Positions 1-7,716 of a DNA stretch of 21,439 nucleotides are shown in pieces; positions within the stretch are counted from its first letter, which is position 1; each line of letters begins with the position of its first letter. The stretch is from Clostridia bacterium (GTDB lineage: Bacteria; Bacillota; Clostridia; Oscillospirales; Oscillospiraceae): the NCBI GenBank assembly GCA_021153265.1, contig JAGKTU010000078.1:1-21439 (forward strand), given 5' to 3'. The notes beneath the pieces are model-generated. The model did no database searches, had not been told where the DNA came from, and saw only the letters and a list, made by a program, of their open reading frames with translations. A program made the position numbers and the translations under genes.

Positions 1-1446
1 GTGGTGCGGCGGCGGGAACCTATTGCGGACTGGATCGCCGAGGGGGCGGCGGTGCTGGCGCTGGCGCAGGTCATTCCCTTCCCGGCGGCGAATTTGGGAA
101 TCCTTGCCGGTGGGGCGCTGGCGGCTTGGGGGGCGTTCCCGGCGGCGGCGCTGGCAGGCCTCGCGCTGGATTTGGCGAGGGTCAGTCCCACGCCCATGAC
201 GGCGGTGCTGTGTCTGTCCTTCTTCCTGCGGATGATTCCAAAAATGAGCTGGCAGATGAGAGGGCTGGGTACGGGATTTACGTATCTGCTGGTGATGGGG
301 CTGTGCGGTGTGTGGGATCCGGCACCGGTGATCGGCTTGTTTGTAGGGGGAACTCTGGGGATGTTCCTGCCCCACCGGGGAGAGGTTGCCCACCGCAAGG
401 GCGAGACGGGAACGGCGCAGGTGCGGCTGGAATGGATGGCACAGGTGCTGTCGGAGACACAGCAGCTCCTTTTAGAGGGGGAGGAGGAGCCTCCCGACGA
501 GGAGGCGGTGCTGCAGCTGTGCAGGGAACGGGCTTGCGGCGGCTGTCCCAACCGAAAACAGTGCCGGGATGTGGAAATTCCAAGGCAGCTTTTGCATGCC
601 CAGCTGACGGATACCTCCATGCTGGGTTTTCCATGCAAAAAACCGGGGCGGATGATCTTGGAATTGCGCAGGTCGCAGGAGCATTTGCGTTCTCTCCGCG
701 CCCAGCGCGACCGCCGCCGGGAGTGCCGGGAGGCGGTGATCCAGCAGTATCAGTTTTTGGGGGAATACCTCCGGGAACAGGCGGATAAGCTCCCCCGGCG
801 GGCAAAAAAACTAAGACCACGGTACACGCCGGAGGTGGCGGTGTGCTCCTCGGGGAAGGAGCATGCCAACGGCGACCGGTGTCTGTGGTTCATGGGCACA
901 GAGTGCCGGTACTATATTCTACTCTGTGACGGCATGGGTACTGGATTGGGTGCGGCGCAGGAGGCGAAAACCGCCGCGGAATTGCTGCGGCAGATGCTCT
1001 GCGCCGGATTTCCGGCGGAGTACGCGGTGCGCAGCTTGAACAGCCTCTTGATCCTAAGGGGGCGTTCCGGTGCGGTTACGGTGGATCTGGCGCAAATTCA
1101 GCTGACCACCGGGGCGGTGACCCTATTTAAGTGGGGGGCAGCGCCCAGCTGGGTGCTTCGGGAGACCGGGGCAGAAAAAATCGGGACAGCCGGGCCACCG
1201 CCCGGACTGTCCATGACGGATGCCCGGGAAACGGTGGAACGGCTGTCCCTTCGCAGAGGAGAGGTGCTGATGATGGTCAGCGACGGCGTGGATGGAGAGG
1301 GAGTCCTGCGCCGTGGGGAGGAATGGTCGCCCCAGCTGCCGCCCGGGGAGCTGGCGGCGAGGGTGCTGGAGAGAGGAAGCGGAGATGGGTCGGATGATGC
1401 AACAGCCGCAGTCATTCGACTGGCTCCCATCACCTTGTCGACATAA
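1..1446 (+). CDS. spoIIE: SpoIIE-like sporulation phosphatase, 3' part (5' end cut by window)
   Basis: The protein seen is 481 residues. Residues about 10-125 are hydrophobic membrane segments, about 130-290 form a charged linker with a Cys cluster (CxxC near 178-182), and about 295-478 form a PP2C-type Ser/Thr phosphatase domain. PP2C metal-binding acidic motifs are visible: DGMGTG (D310), SDGVDGEG (D428) and SDDATAAV (D465/D466). In the family, SpoIIE dephosphorylates SpoIIAA in the forespore and so releases sigma-F; it also acts at the polar septum. Known SpoIIE proteins are about 800 residues with roughly ten membrane helices. Only four or five helices are visible and the reading frame is open to base 1, so the N-terminus almost certainly lies outside the window and the GTG at base 1 should not be taken as the start. 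The gene converges on mnmG. No T-tailed terminator is visible on this strand after the stop. The family call is strong; the exact orthology is inferred. Confidence 0.88.
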   Translation: MVRRREPIADWIAEGAAVLALAQVIPFPAANLGILAGGALAAWGAFPAAALAGLALDLARVSPTPMTAVLCLSFFLRMIPKMSWQMRGLGTGFTYLLVMGLCGVWDPAPVIGLFVGGTLGMFLPHRGEVAHRKGETGTAQVRLEWMAQVLSETQQLLLEGEEEPPDEEAVLQLCRERACGGCPNRKQCRDVEIPRQLLHAQLTDTSMLGFPCKKPGRMILELRRSQEHLRSLRAQRDRRRECREAVIQQYQFLGEYLREQADKLPRRAKKLRPRYTPEVAVCSSGKEHANGDRCLWFMGTECRYYILLCDGMGTGLGAAQEAKTAAELLRQMLCAGFPAEYAVRSLNSLLILRGRSGAVTVDLAQIQLTTGAVTLFKWGAAPSWVLRETGAEKIGTAGPPPGLSMTDARETVERLSLRRGEVLMMVSDGVDGEGVLRRGEEWSPQLPPGELAARVLERGSGDGSDDATAAVIRLAPITLST

Positions 1447-1552
1447 TAACATTTCCATAACGCAAATGCTGTCGAAACACAAGATGTGGGATGTAAATTT
1501 GATGAAAAACTACCACATATGGGATTTGTCCCCGATTTCTCGCGGAAAGGGG

Positions 1553-1580
1553 AAAAATGGGGCGGCATTCGCCGCCCCAT
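1553..1580 (-). terminator. Intrinsic terminator of the trmB-mnmG operon
   Basis: A perfect 10-bp stem (1557-1566 with 1571-1580, GGGGCGGC core) has a 4-nt loop. Read on the minus strand it is followed by five T residues (1557-1553). It begins 9 nt past the mnmG stop codon. On the plus strand there is no T-tract, so it does not look like a terminator for spoIIE. Confidence 0.85.
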
Positions 1581-1589
1581 GGGGTAACA

Positions 1590-3458
1590 TTATTGCTGTT
1601 CCAGCCAGATCATCAGCACGGCGATGTCCGATGGACTGACGCCGGAGATTCTTCCCGCCTGTCCGATGGACATGGGGCGAATTTGAGAAAGCTTTTCCCT
1701 GGCTTCCAGCCGAAGGCCCACGATGGAACTGTAGTCCATGTCCGGGGGCAGCAGACGGGATTCCTCTTTCTTAAATTCTGCCACCTGCCGCTGCTGGCGC
1801 TCTAAATAGCCTGCGTATTTGATCTGGATCTCCACCTCGGCGGTGACGGCTTCGGAAAGTTCCGGCCGGTCGGGGTCGAAGGGGGCGATGTCTGCATAGG
1901 TGATCTGGGGGCGGCGCAGAAGGTCAGCCAGCCTTGCGGAGGAGGAAACGGGGGTAGAGCCCTTGTCTTCCAGCATGGCGTTGAGTTCCGGGCTTCCGGG
2001 GATGCCGTTAGATTCCAGACGTTTCATTTCCCGGCGAACTTGTTCGTATTTTTCTTCCACCGCGGCAAGGCGCTGGGGAGGGACGAGTCCCACTTTCGCA
2101 CCGATGTGGGTCAGCCGCTGGTCGGCGTTGTCCTGCCGGTGGAGGAGGCGATATTCCGAGCGGCTGGTCATGATCCGGTAGGGCTCTTCCGTACCCTTGG
2201 TCACCAGATCGTCGATCAGCGTGCCGATATAGCTGGTGTCCCGGGTGAGGATCAGAGGATCTTCGCCCCGGAGTTTTAAGCTGGCGTTGATGCCGGCGAT
2301 GAGACCCTGCACGGCGGCTTCCTCGTAGCCGGAGGTGCCGTTGAACTGGCCTGCGCCGTAGAGGTTTTCCACAGCCTTTGTTTCCAATGTGGGCAAAAGT
2401 GCCGTGGGGTCGATGCATTCGTACTCGATGGCGTAGGCGGGGCGCATCATTTCGGCGTTTTCAAGGCCGGGGATGGTGCGCATCATGGCAAGCTGCACGT
2501 CCTCGGGAAGGCTACTGGAGAAACCCTGAATGTACATCTCCTCGGTGTCCAGCCCGCAGGGCTCAATGAAGAGCTGGTGGCGGCTTTTGTCGGCGAAACG
2601 GACGATTTTCGTTTCGATACTGGGGCAGTACCGGGGGCCGACGCCGGAGATAGTGCCGTCGTACATGGGGCTGCGGTGGAGGTTCTCCCGGATGATGGCG
2701 TGGGTTTGCTCGTTGGTGTAGGTCAGGTAGCACACGGCGGCGTTATAGGGGGCGTGTTCCGTGCGGAAGGAGAAGGGTTCGATTTGTTCGTCGCCGGGCT
2801 GCAGCTCCATTTTGGAAAAATCGATGCTGCGGCGGTTGACTCTGGGGGGTGTTCCGGTTTTGAATCGGCGAAGAGGCAGGCCGAGCTGACGCAAATTGTC
2901 CGCAAGACCGATACTGGGATGCATGCCGTCGGGGCCGGAGGAGAGGACAACTTCTCCGGTGATGATGGTGCTGTCGAGGTACGTTCCGCTGGCGATGACG
3001 ACGGCTTTTGCGGTGTAAATCGCGCCCAATTGGGTGCGGACGCCGGTGACGTGACCGTTTTCCGTCTCGATAGCCACAATTTGCGCCTGTTTCAGCTCTA
3101 ATCTTTCCTGCATTTCCAGGGTGTGCTTCATCACTTGGCTGTAAAGCCGGCGGTCGGCTTGCGCCCGGAGGGAATGGACAGCAGGACCTTTGCCCCGGTT
3201 GAGCATCCGGTACTGGATGCAGGCTTTGTCCGCGGCAACGCCCATTTCGCCGCCCAGAGCGTCCAGCTCCCGGACAAGGTGACCCTTGCCGGTGCCGCCG
3301 ATGGCGGGATTACAGGGCAAATTGCCCACGGCATCTAAGTTTATGGTGAAAAGGATGGTGTGATGGCCCAGACGGGCGGCGGCGAGAGCCGCTTCGATGC
3401 CTGCATGGCCTGCGCCGATGACGGCGATATCACAGCTTCCTGCGTGGTAATGGTTCAT
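1590..3458 (-). CDS. mnmG: tRNA uridine-5-carboxymethylaminomethyl modification enzyme MnmG (GidA)
   Basis: The 622-residue protein has the normal MnmG length. It starts with an FAD-binding Rossmann motif GAGHAG (residues 15-20), followed by the family signatures PCNPAIGGTGKG and LDALGGEMG, and the motifs FKTGTPPRV and NGTSGYEEAA later. The C-terminal part carries the PPDMDY segment and the helical domain that binds MnmE and tRNA. With MnmE it installs the 5-carboxymethylaminomethyl group at the wobble uridine (U34) of several tRNAs, using FAD, 5,10-methylene-THF and glycine or ammonium. The start ATG is supported by a strong AAGGAGGGG a few bases upstream. It lies 20 bp downstream of trmB and ends at an intrinsic terminator, so the two form one tRNA-modification operon. 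Confidence 0.97.
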   Translation of the reverse strand: MNHYHAGSCDIAVIGAGHAGIEAALAAARLGHHTILFTINLDAVGNLPCNPAIGGTGKGHLVRELDALGGEMGVAADKACIQYRMLNRGKGPAVHSLRAQADRRLYSQVMKHTLEMQERLELKQAQIVAIETENGHVTGVRTQLGAIYTAKAVVIASGTYLDSTIITGEVVLSSGPDGMHPSIGLADNLRQLGLPLRRFKTGTPPRVNRRSIDFSKMELQPGDEQIEPFSFRTEHAPYNAAVCYLTYTNEQTHAIIRENLHRSPMYDGTISGVGPRYCPSIETKIVRFADKSRHQLFIEPCGLDTEEMYIQGFSSSLPEDVQLAMMRTIPGLENAEMMRPAYAIEYECIDPTALLPTLETKAVENLYGAGQFNGTSGYEEAAVQGLIAGINASLKLRGEDPLILTRDTSYIGTLIDDLVTKGTEEPYRIMTSRSEYRLLHRQDNADQRLTHIGAKVGLVPPQRLAAVEEKYEQVRREMKRLESNGIPGSPELNAMLEDKGSTPVSSSARLADLLRRPQITYADIAPFDPDRPELSEAVTAEVEIQIKYAGYLERQQRQVAEFKKEESRLLPPDMDYSSIVGLRLEAREKLSQIRPMSIGQAGRISGVSPSDIAVLMIWLEQQ

Positions 3459-3478
3459 ATGACCCCTCCTTGGGGAGA

Positions 3479-4162
3479 TTAGGCTTCCTCGGCGGACTTT
3501 TTCTTCTCCTCCGGGGGCAGGACGAAGGGCTTGCAGACCACTTCGCAGCGGTTGATGGGAGTGCCGAGGGCGTGGAATTTCTCTTCGTAGCCGGTCATGA
3601 TGCCTACGATGCCGTTTTCGTGGAGATTCCGGGTCAGATTCTTCACGGTGAGACCGCAGGCTTCAAACTCTTCCACGGAGAACTCGAACAGGGGGGCGTT
3701 GTCGGTCTTATAGTGGACTTCGCCGCCCTCACGGACCACCCGGCAGTACTTATCCAGGAAGCCCCGATGGGTCAGACGGCGCTTGGCGTTCTTCTTCCGG
3801 GGCCAGGGGTCGGGGAAGTTGATGAACAGGCGGTCGATTTCCTGGGGGGCGAAGATGTCCTCGATGTTAGCCACGTCCATGTCGATGAAGAAGACGTTCT
3901 TCAGCCCCATATTCTGGGCTTTTTCCATGGCCACCACCATGGCCTCCCGGCAGCGCTCCACGGCGATGAGCAGTACATCTGGGTTGGCGGCGGCGGTTTC
4001 GGCGGTGAATTTGCCCTTGCCGCAGCCCACTTCCACCCAAAGAGCGGTGCAGTCGGGTTTCAAGGTGCGCCATGCGCCTTTCTTATCGCTTGGTTCGGCG
4101 ATGCGGTAGGCGGCGCACTTGTCCATACGGGGGTCAAGATTTTTCATTCTGCGCATTCTCAT
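3479..4162 (-). CDS. trmB: tRNA (guanine-N7-)-methyltransferase TrmB
   Basis: The product is an SAM-dependent class I methyltransferase that makes m7G46 in the tRNA variable loop. The SAM motif VGCGKGKF and the TrmB signature FPDPWPRKKNAKRRL are present, and the C-terminal part contains TGYEEKF, typical of the family. An in-frame ATG at 4177 would add five residues, but it overlaps the ribosome binding site. GGAGG (4175-4171) is 8 nt from the ATG at 4162, so the protein most likely begins MRMRRMKNL and has 227 residues. A TTGACC-17-TATAAT promoter lies upstream. mnmG follows after 20 bp. The C-terminus ends in a short Lys/Glu-rich tail. Confidence 0.95.
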   Translation of the reverse strand: MRMRRMKNLDPRMDKCAAYRIAEPSDKKGAWRTLKPDCTALWVEVGCGKGKFTAETAAANPDVLLIAVERCREAMVVAMEKAQNMGLKNVFFIDMDVANIEDIFAPQEIDRLFINFPDPWPRKKNAKRRLTHRGFLDKYCRVVREGGEVHYKTDNAPLFEFSVEEFEACGLTVKNLTRNLHENGIVGIMTGYEEKFHALGTPINRCEVVCKPFVLPPEEKKKSAEEA

Positions 4163-4215
4163 ATCAATTTCCTCCATAAAAAGGGGTGAGTAGTCCCATA
4201 ATTCTTCAATTTATC

Positions 4216-4244
4216 ATTATAGCAGAGAGGAGAGAAAAGGTCAA
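4216..4244 (-). promoter_or_regulatory. Sigma-A-type promoter for trmB-mnmG
   Basis: Reading the minus strand, TTGACC (4244-4239) and TATAAT (4221-4216) are separated by exactly 17 bp. The -10 box is about 50 bp upstream of the trmB ATG at 4162. The match is read by eye and no transcription start is known. Confidence 0.72.
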
Positions 4245-4266
4245 AGGAAATATGGAACCGGAGAAG

Positions 4267-4385
4267 TAAATTGTAGTTTAGCCGGCACTGGCGCGGCAGC
4301 GCCCAAAGGCTTCCCCCGGGGGGAAGCTGTCAAAAATCTTTGATTTTTGACTGATGAGGAATGCGGGCAGAAATGCTTCGATTTA
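4267..4385 (+). repeat. Dispersed intergenic hairpin repeat, copy A
   Basis: This is copy A of a family seen five times in the window. It begins with TAAATTGTAGTTTA and ends with AATGCTTCGATTTA. Inside are three stem-loops in order: GGCGC/GCGCC, a GC-rich palindrome GCTTCCC...GGGAAGC, and a 10-bp AT-rich stem GTCAAAAATC/GATTTTTGAC with a 3-nt loop, followed by TGATGAGGAATGC. It sits between the terminator of the DUF89 operon and the trmB promoter. No open reading frame of interest is present. It could be a MITE-like or REP-like element; function unknown. Confidence 0.9.
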
Positions 4386-4405
4386 TGGCCGCCGGCCCTT
4401 GCCGG

Positions 4406-4438
4406 TAAAATAAGGACGTGTCCGTGGACACGTCCTTA
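4406..4438 (-). terminator. Intrinsic terminator of the murI-udk-HAD-DUF89 operon
   Basis: TAAGGACGTGTCC (4411-4423) pairs perfectly with GGACACGTCCTTA (4426-4438). Read on the minus strand the stem is followed by TTATTTTA. It starts 10 nt after the DUF89 stop codon. Confidence 0.85.
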
Positions 4439-4447
4439 GGGAGCAAC

Positions 4448-5320
4448 TCAATTGTGCTGGCGCACCAGCATGGGGGTCAGTTTAGGCTTGTCGAAACGCT
4501 GGATGAACCGGGGGCATTTGACCATGAAGGCAAAGTAAATGTTATAGGGACTGTCGAGCAAGGTTTCTGCGTTGGCCTGTCCCTTGGCGATGATCACGTC
4601 GGCGGTGTCGAGGGCGTTTTTCGCTTCCTCGCTGAGAAGATCCAGTTGGGTGCCGGCCACCAGATTGCCGTTGTCGATGACCCGGAAGGGGATTCCCACC
4701 GCGGCGGCATCCTCCCGGGTGGCATCGTTGAGGGTGGGGCCGCCCCGGACGCAGAAGGTGATGCCTAAGTGGGGGTAGCGGCGGTGGATCTGCTCGGCGA
4801 AGATCCGGTCGAAGCCAATTTCGCCTGCGTTGTCCGTCAAATAGAGCAGTTTCTGCCCTTTGGCGAGGTCATCCAGCAGGCCGGCGTAGGCATCCTTGTC
4901 CAGCTCCATTTCCAGAGCCTTTTGGAGCATATCCTCCAGCTTTTCAAAGCTGACCTCCCCCTGTAGAGCGGAAAAGTCGATGTAATTGCCCAAAATCGCC
5001 AATTGCAGACCGGCGAGGACCGGGTCGGGGGCGGTTTCGGCGGTGCGGCGCAGGTCATCCATCCGGCTGAGGACGAAGGCGTTGGAGGCTTCTTTCTCAG
5101 CACGGAAACGGTCGTGATCCAAACCGTAAATTTTGTGGAAGAGTTCATTGGTGGCGGGGCCGAACCAGGTGGAACTGACGTGAGAGGGGGCGCTGAGGTA
5201 AATTTTCATCAGCTCCCGGGCAAATTCCATGGCCTGCTCTTCTGTGCCGCAGCTGCGGGCAGTGGTGACGTTGCGCTGGAAGTGGCACAGCAGGCACTGG
5301 GCGTCGATGGCGATACTCAT
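4448..5320 (-). CDS. DUF89/ARMT1-family protein, probable metabolite damage-control phosphatase
   Basis: The 290-residue protein matches the bacterial DUF89 subfamily with an N-terminal CxxC (C9, C12). The DUF89 metal-site motif TDNAGE (D163, N164) is present, as are the later D241 and the AKGQAN segment (residues 245-250) that closes the active site in this family. Characterised DUF89 members are metal-dependent phosphatases that remove damaged or overflow sugar phosphates and similar metabolites. The substrate here cannot be read from sequence. Its ATG overlaps the stop codon of the upstream HAD gene (TCAT on the plus strand, 5317-5320), so translation is probably coupled. It is the last gene of the operon, just before a strong terminator. 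Confidence 0.85.
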   Translation of the reverse strand: MSIAIDAQCLLCHFQRNVTTARSCGTEEQAMEFARELMKIYLSAPSHVSSTWFGPATNELFHKIYGLDHDRFRAEKEASNAFVLSRMDDLRRTAETAPDPVLAGLQLAILGNYIDFSALQGEVSFEKLEDMLQKALEMELDKDAYAGLLDDLAKGQKLLYLTDNAGEIGFDRIFAEQIHRRYPHLGITFCVRGGPTLNDATREDAAAVGIPFRVIDNGNLVAGTQLDLLSEEAKNALDTADVIIAKGQANAETLLDSPYNIYFAFMVKCPRFIQRFDKPKLTPMLVRQHN

Positions 5321-5946
5321 AGCGGTAGCTCCAGCAGGTCTTCAAAGCGGTCGACCCGATAATCCCAGCTTTCCGGCTGGCCTAAGCCGAATCCGGCGAA
5401 GATGAAGGGGATGTTTGCCTCCCGGCAGGCTTCCAAGTCGCCTTGGGTGTCGCCGACGTAGATGGCGGAGGTGATATCGTGGTCGCGCATCAGCTTCAGA
5501 ATAGTCTGACCCTTGGAAGTGCCGGTGTCGCCGAAGCAGAGGTGGCCTTGGATGTAGTCGCCCAAGCCCAGCTTGTCGATGCAAAGCTGGGGATAGCCGC
5601 TCTGGGAGTTGCTGACGATGAACAGCCGGTGCTGTTTGGAAAGCTCTGCCAGAGTCTCCTTGACCTTGGGGTAGCCGATGTTGCACTCGCTTTCGAACAG
5701 GTGGGCATTTTCCGTTTCCATACACCGGTCTAAGAGGGCGTAGCGGTCTTCTACCGGAATGGTGGCGAACAGGATGTCGGCAATTTCCGTCATGACCTTG
5801 CCGAACAGGGGCTTTAAGTCCTCGGCGGTGACGCTTAAGTGTTCCAGACCCTCTTTCTGAAGCTGGAGATTGTAGCCCTCGGCAACCAATGCGCGGGAAT
5901 CCCACAGGGTGCCGTCAATGTCAAAAATCAAACTTTCGTAGCGCAT
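5317..5946 (-). CDS. HAD-superfamily hydrolase (phosphoglycolate phosphatase-like)
   Basis: The 209-residue protein has all four HAD motifs: nucleophile FDIDGT (D9, D11), motif II VSNSQ (S112), a Lys near 145 and the acidic pair GDTQGD (D166, D170). A helical cap (about residues 16-90) follows motif I, the arrangement of Gph/PpaX/beta-phosphoglucomutase-type phosphatases. The substrate is unknown. The start ATG has GGAGG 4 nt upstream, within the last codons of udk (19-bp overlap). Its stop overlaps the DUF89 start by 4 bp. Pairing a HAD phosphatase with a DUF89 phosphatase suggests a housekeeping or metabolite clean-up role; that is inference. Confidence 0.88.
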   Translation of the reverse strand: MRYESLIFDIDGTLWDSRALVAEGYNLQLQKEGLEHLSVTAEDLKPLFGKVMTEIADILFATIPVEDRYALLDRCMETENAHLFESECNIGYPKVKETLAELSKQHRLFIVSNSQSGYPQLCIDKLGLGDYIQGHLCFGDTGTSKGQTILKLMRDHDITSAIYVGDTQGDLEACREANIPFIFAGFGLGQPESWDYRVDRFEDLLELPL

Positions 5947-6566
5947 AATTCCTCCAAATGCCGCTGGATGCGGCCGGTAATCATATCCAGAGCCACCCGA
6001 TTCTTGCCGCCCTCGGGGACGATGATGTGGGCGTATTTTTTGCTGGGCTCAACATATTTTTCGTGCATGGGTTTCACGGTTTGCTGGTACTGGTTCAGCA
6101 CGCTCTCCAAGGTTCTGCCCCGCTCTTCCACGTCACGCTTGATCCGGCGGCAAAGCCGCACGTCGGCGTCGGTGTCCACGAAGATGCGGATGTCCATCAG
6201 CTCCCGGAGGGGCTGGTCCTCGAAGATCAGGATGCCTTCGACGATGATGACCTGCTTGGGGACGATGGTTTTGGTCTTGTTGGAGCGGTTGTGCTGGGTG
6301 AAGTCATAGACCGGGCATTCGATGGTCTCACCCCGGCGGAGCTTGTCCAGATGGATGGCCATGAGGTCGGTTTCCAGAGCCGCAGGCTCGTCGTAGTTAA
6401 TGAGACAGCGCTCTTCATAGGTCAGTTCGTCCCGGCGGCGGTAATAATCGTCGTGGCTGAGGACGGTGACCATGCCAGAGAATTGCTCGATCAATTTTTC
6501 CATCAGGGTGGTTTTGCCGCTGCCGGTGCCGCCGGCGATGCCGAGAACGAGGATGTTGTTGTCCAT
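5928..6566 (-). CDS. udk: Uridine kinase
   Basis: The product phosphorylates uridine and cytidine with ATP or GTP in pyrimidine salvage. The protein shows the P-loop GGTGSGKT (residues 12-19), the HDDYYR substrate segment, NYDEPAA and the VEGILIF strand typical of Udk, plus the C-terminal part rich in basic residues. An upstream in-frame start at 6605 would add 13 residues and overlap murI. The ATG at 6566 is preferred because GGGAGG (6578-6573) is 6 nt upstream and the N-terminus MDNNILVLGIAGG is standard. That gives 212 residues and leaves 17 bp after the murI stop. The 3' end overlaps the HAD gene. Confidence 0.95.
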   Translation of the reverse strand: MDNNILVLGIAGGTGSGKTTLMEKLIEQFSGMVTVLSHDDYYRRRDELTYEERCLINYDEPAALETDLMAIHLDKLRRGETIECPVYDFTQHNRSNKTKTIVPKQVIIVEGILIFEDQPLRELMDIRIFVDTDADVRLCRRIKRDVEERGRTLESVLNQYQQTVKPMHEKYVEPSKKYAHIIVPEGGKNRVALDMITGRIQRHLEELCATKV

Positions 6567-6583
6567 AGGAAACCTCCCTTTCT

Positions 6584-7348
6584 TTATCCCAACAGCTCGT
6601 AGCACAGCCGGATGATCTCCGGGTCGCCGAGACTGTTTTTGATGATGACTTTACCTTCGCCCTGCCGCAGAAGACCGGCAAGCCGCAGGCGGCGTTTGGT
6701 CTCCCGGGCAGTGCCTTCGCCGCCGTGGATGACCCGGGTCTGAGGGCCGAGGATGTCCTGAATGTTGTGCTTGACGAAGGGGTAGTGGGTACAGCCGAGG
6801 ACCAGCGCGTCCAGCTTGCCGATGTAGGGGGCAAGGAGCTGGCGCAGGAATGCCTTGGTCTCGTTTGCATCCCGGCGGTTGGCTTCAATAAACTGCACCA
6901 GTCCCGGTGCCGGGATTCGGGTGACGGTGCATTGGGTATCAAATCTGTGGGCGAGAATGTCGAATTTCTCCTCCCGGAGGGTGACCTCCGTGGCCATGAC
7001 ACCGATGCGACCACCGGGGAAGAGGTCAGCGGCCAGTTTCACCGCCGGCTCGATGCCGATGATGATCTTTTCGGGGTATTTTTCCCTAAGCAGGCCGATG
7101 GCGGCAGAGGTGGCGGTGTTGCAGGCAACCACCAGCGCTTTTACCGGGTAGCTTGCAAAAATACGCTCCGCGGCGGCGAGGGTCAGCCGGCGGACATCTT
7201 CCGTGGAGCGGCTGCCGTAGGGGGCATTGGCGGAGTCGCCGAAGTAGAGGTAATTTTCCTGGGGCATGATCCGGCGGAGCTGACGCAGAACGCTGATGCC
7301 GCCCACGCCGGAGTCGAAAACGGCAATATAGTCATCTGGGGTGTGCAT
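6584..7348 (-). CDS. murI: Glutamate racemase
   Basis: The enzyme interconverts L- and D-glutamate, providing D-Glu for peptidoglycan. The sequence (254 residues, normal length) has DSGVGG (D12), YFGDSANAPYG, the first catalytic cysteine in ACNTAT (C76) and the second in GCTHYP (C186), so both acid/base Cys residues are intact. An AGGTGA ribosome binding site precedes the ATG. It is the first gene of a four-gene minus-strand operon with udk, the HAD gene and the DUF89 gene. No convincing promoter was found between its start and repeat copy B, about 27 bp upstream. Confidence 0.96.
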   Translation of the reverse strand: MHTPDDYIAVFDSGVGGISVLRQLRRIMPQENYLYFGDSANAPYGSRSTEDVRRLTLAAAERIFASYPVKALVVACNTATSAAIGLLREKYPEKIIIGIEPAVKLAADLFPGGRIGVMATEVTLREEKFDILAHRFDTQCTVTRIPAPGLVQFIEANRRDANETKAFLRQLLAPYIGKLDALVLGCTHYPFVKHNIQDILGPQTRVIHGGEGTARETKRRLRLAGLLRQGEGKVIIKNSLGDPEIIRLCYELLG

Positions 7349-7375
7349 AGTATCACCTGATTTGTGGTTTGGATG

Positions 7376-7456
7376 TAAATTGTAGTTTAGCGGCGCAGCC
7401 TAAAGCCTTCCCCCTGGGGGAAGGTGGCACGGCGCAAGCCGTGACGGATGAGGGTT
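7376..7456 (+). repeat. Variant copy (B) of the dispersed hairpin repeat
   Basis: It starts with the same TAAATTGTAGTTTA as the other copies. The GC-rich palindrome is CTTCCCCCTGGGGGAAG. The second hairpin has a different sequence, CACGGC-GCAA-GCCGTG, in place of the AT-rich stem, and is followed by GGATGAGGG where other copies have TGATGAGGA. The first small stem of the other copies is missing. The 368-bp gap between murI and the cysteine hydrolase gene (7349-7716) holds this copy, the inverted copy C, about 40 bp of unassigned sequence between them, and one promoter. Confidence 0.8.
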
Positions 7457-7496
7457 TTTCTGTGTGTTCAGTTTCATTAAGCCTGAAACAGATTGC

Positions 7497-7612
7497 AAAT
7501 CGAAGCATTTCTGTCCGCATTCCTCATCAGTCAAAAATCAAAGATTTTTGACAGCTTCCCCCCGGGGGAAGCCTTTGGGCGCTGCCGCGCCAGTGCCGTA
7601 AACTACAATTTA
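7497..7612 (-). repeat. Dispersed hairpin repeat, copy C (inverted)
   Basis: The reverse complement matches copies A, D and E almost base for base, from TAAATTGTAGTTTA (7612-7599) through both palindromes to AATGCTTCGATTT. One visible difference is GCGGACAG where A and D have GCGGGCAG. It faces variant copy B with about 40 bp between them, so this gap holds two family members in opposite orientation. The bases just outside (7613-7632, CTTTCCTACATCTTATC on plus) resemble the bases just past copy D. Confidence 0.9.
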
Positions 7613-7657
7613 CTTTCCTACATCTTATCAAATAAACCGTCGGGATGCAACGGTGCG

Positions 7658-7686
7658 TTGACTTTTTTCGTAGGGTTTGTTATCTT
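7658..7686 (+). promoter_or_regulatory. Sigma-A-type promoter for the cysteine hydrolase gene
   Basis: TTGACT (7658-7663) and TATCTT (7681-7686) are 17 bp apart. The -10 box is 30 bp upstream of the ATG at 7717. It lies just outside repeat copy C. Confidence 0.6.
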
Positions 7687-7716
7687 TAAGGTACAAATTC
7701 AGAAGGAGGCATCCAT

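Noticed and set aside
126..788. 220-residue plus-strand frame inside spoIIE
   Set aside because: Out-of-frame shadow; Gly/Ala/Arg-rich with no domain, while the main frame carries the PP2C motifs.
1447..1552. tRNA gene or terminator after spoIIE
   Set aside because: No cloverleaf and no hairpin with a plus-strand T-tract could be built; the only strong hairpin belongs to mnmG on the other strand.
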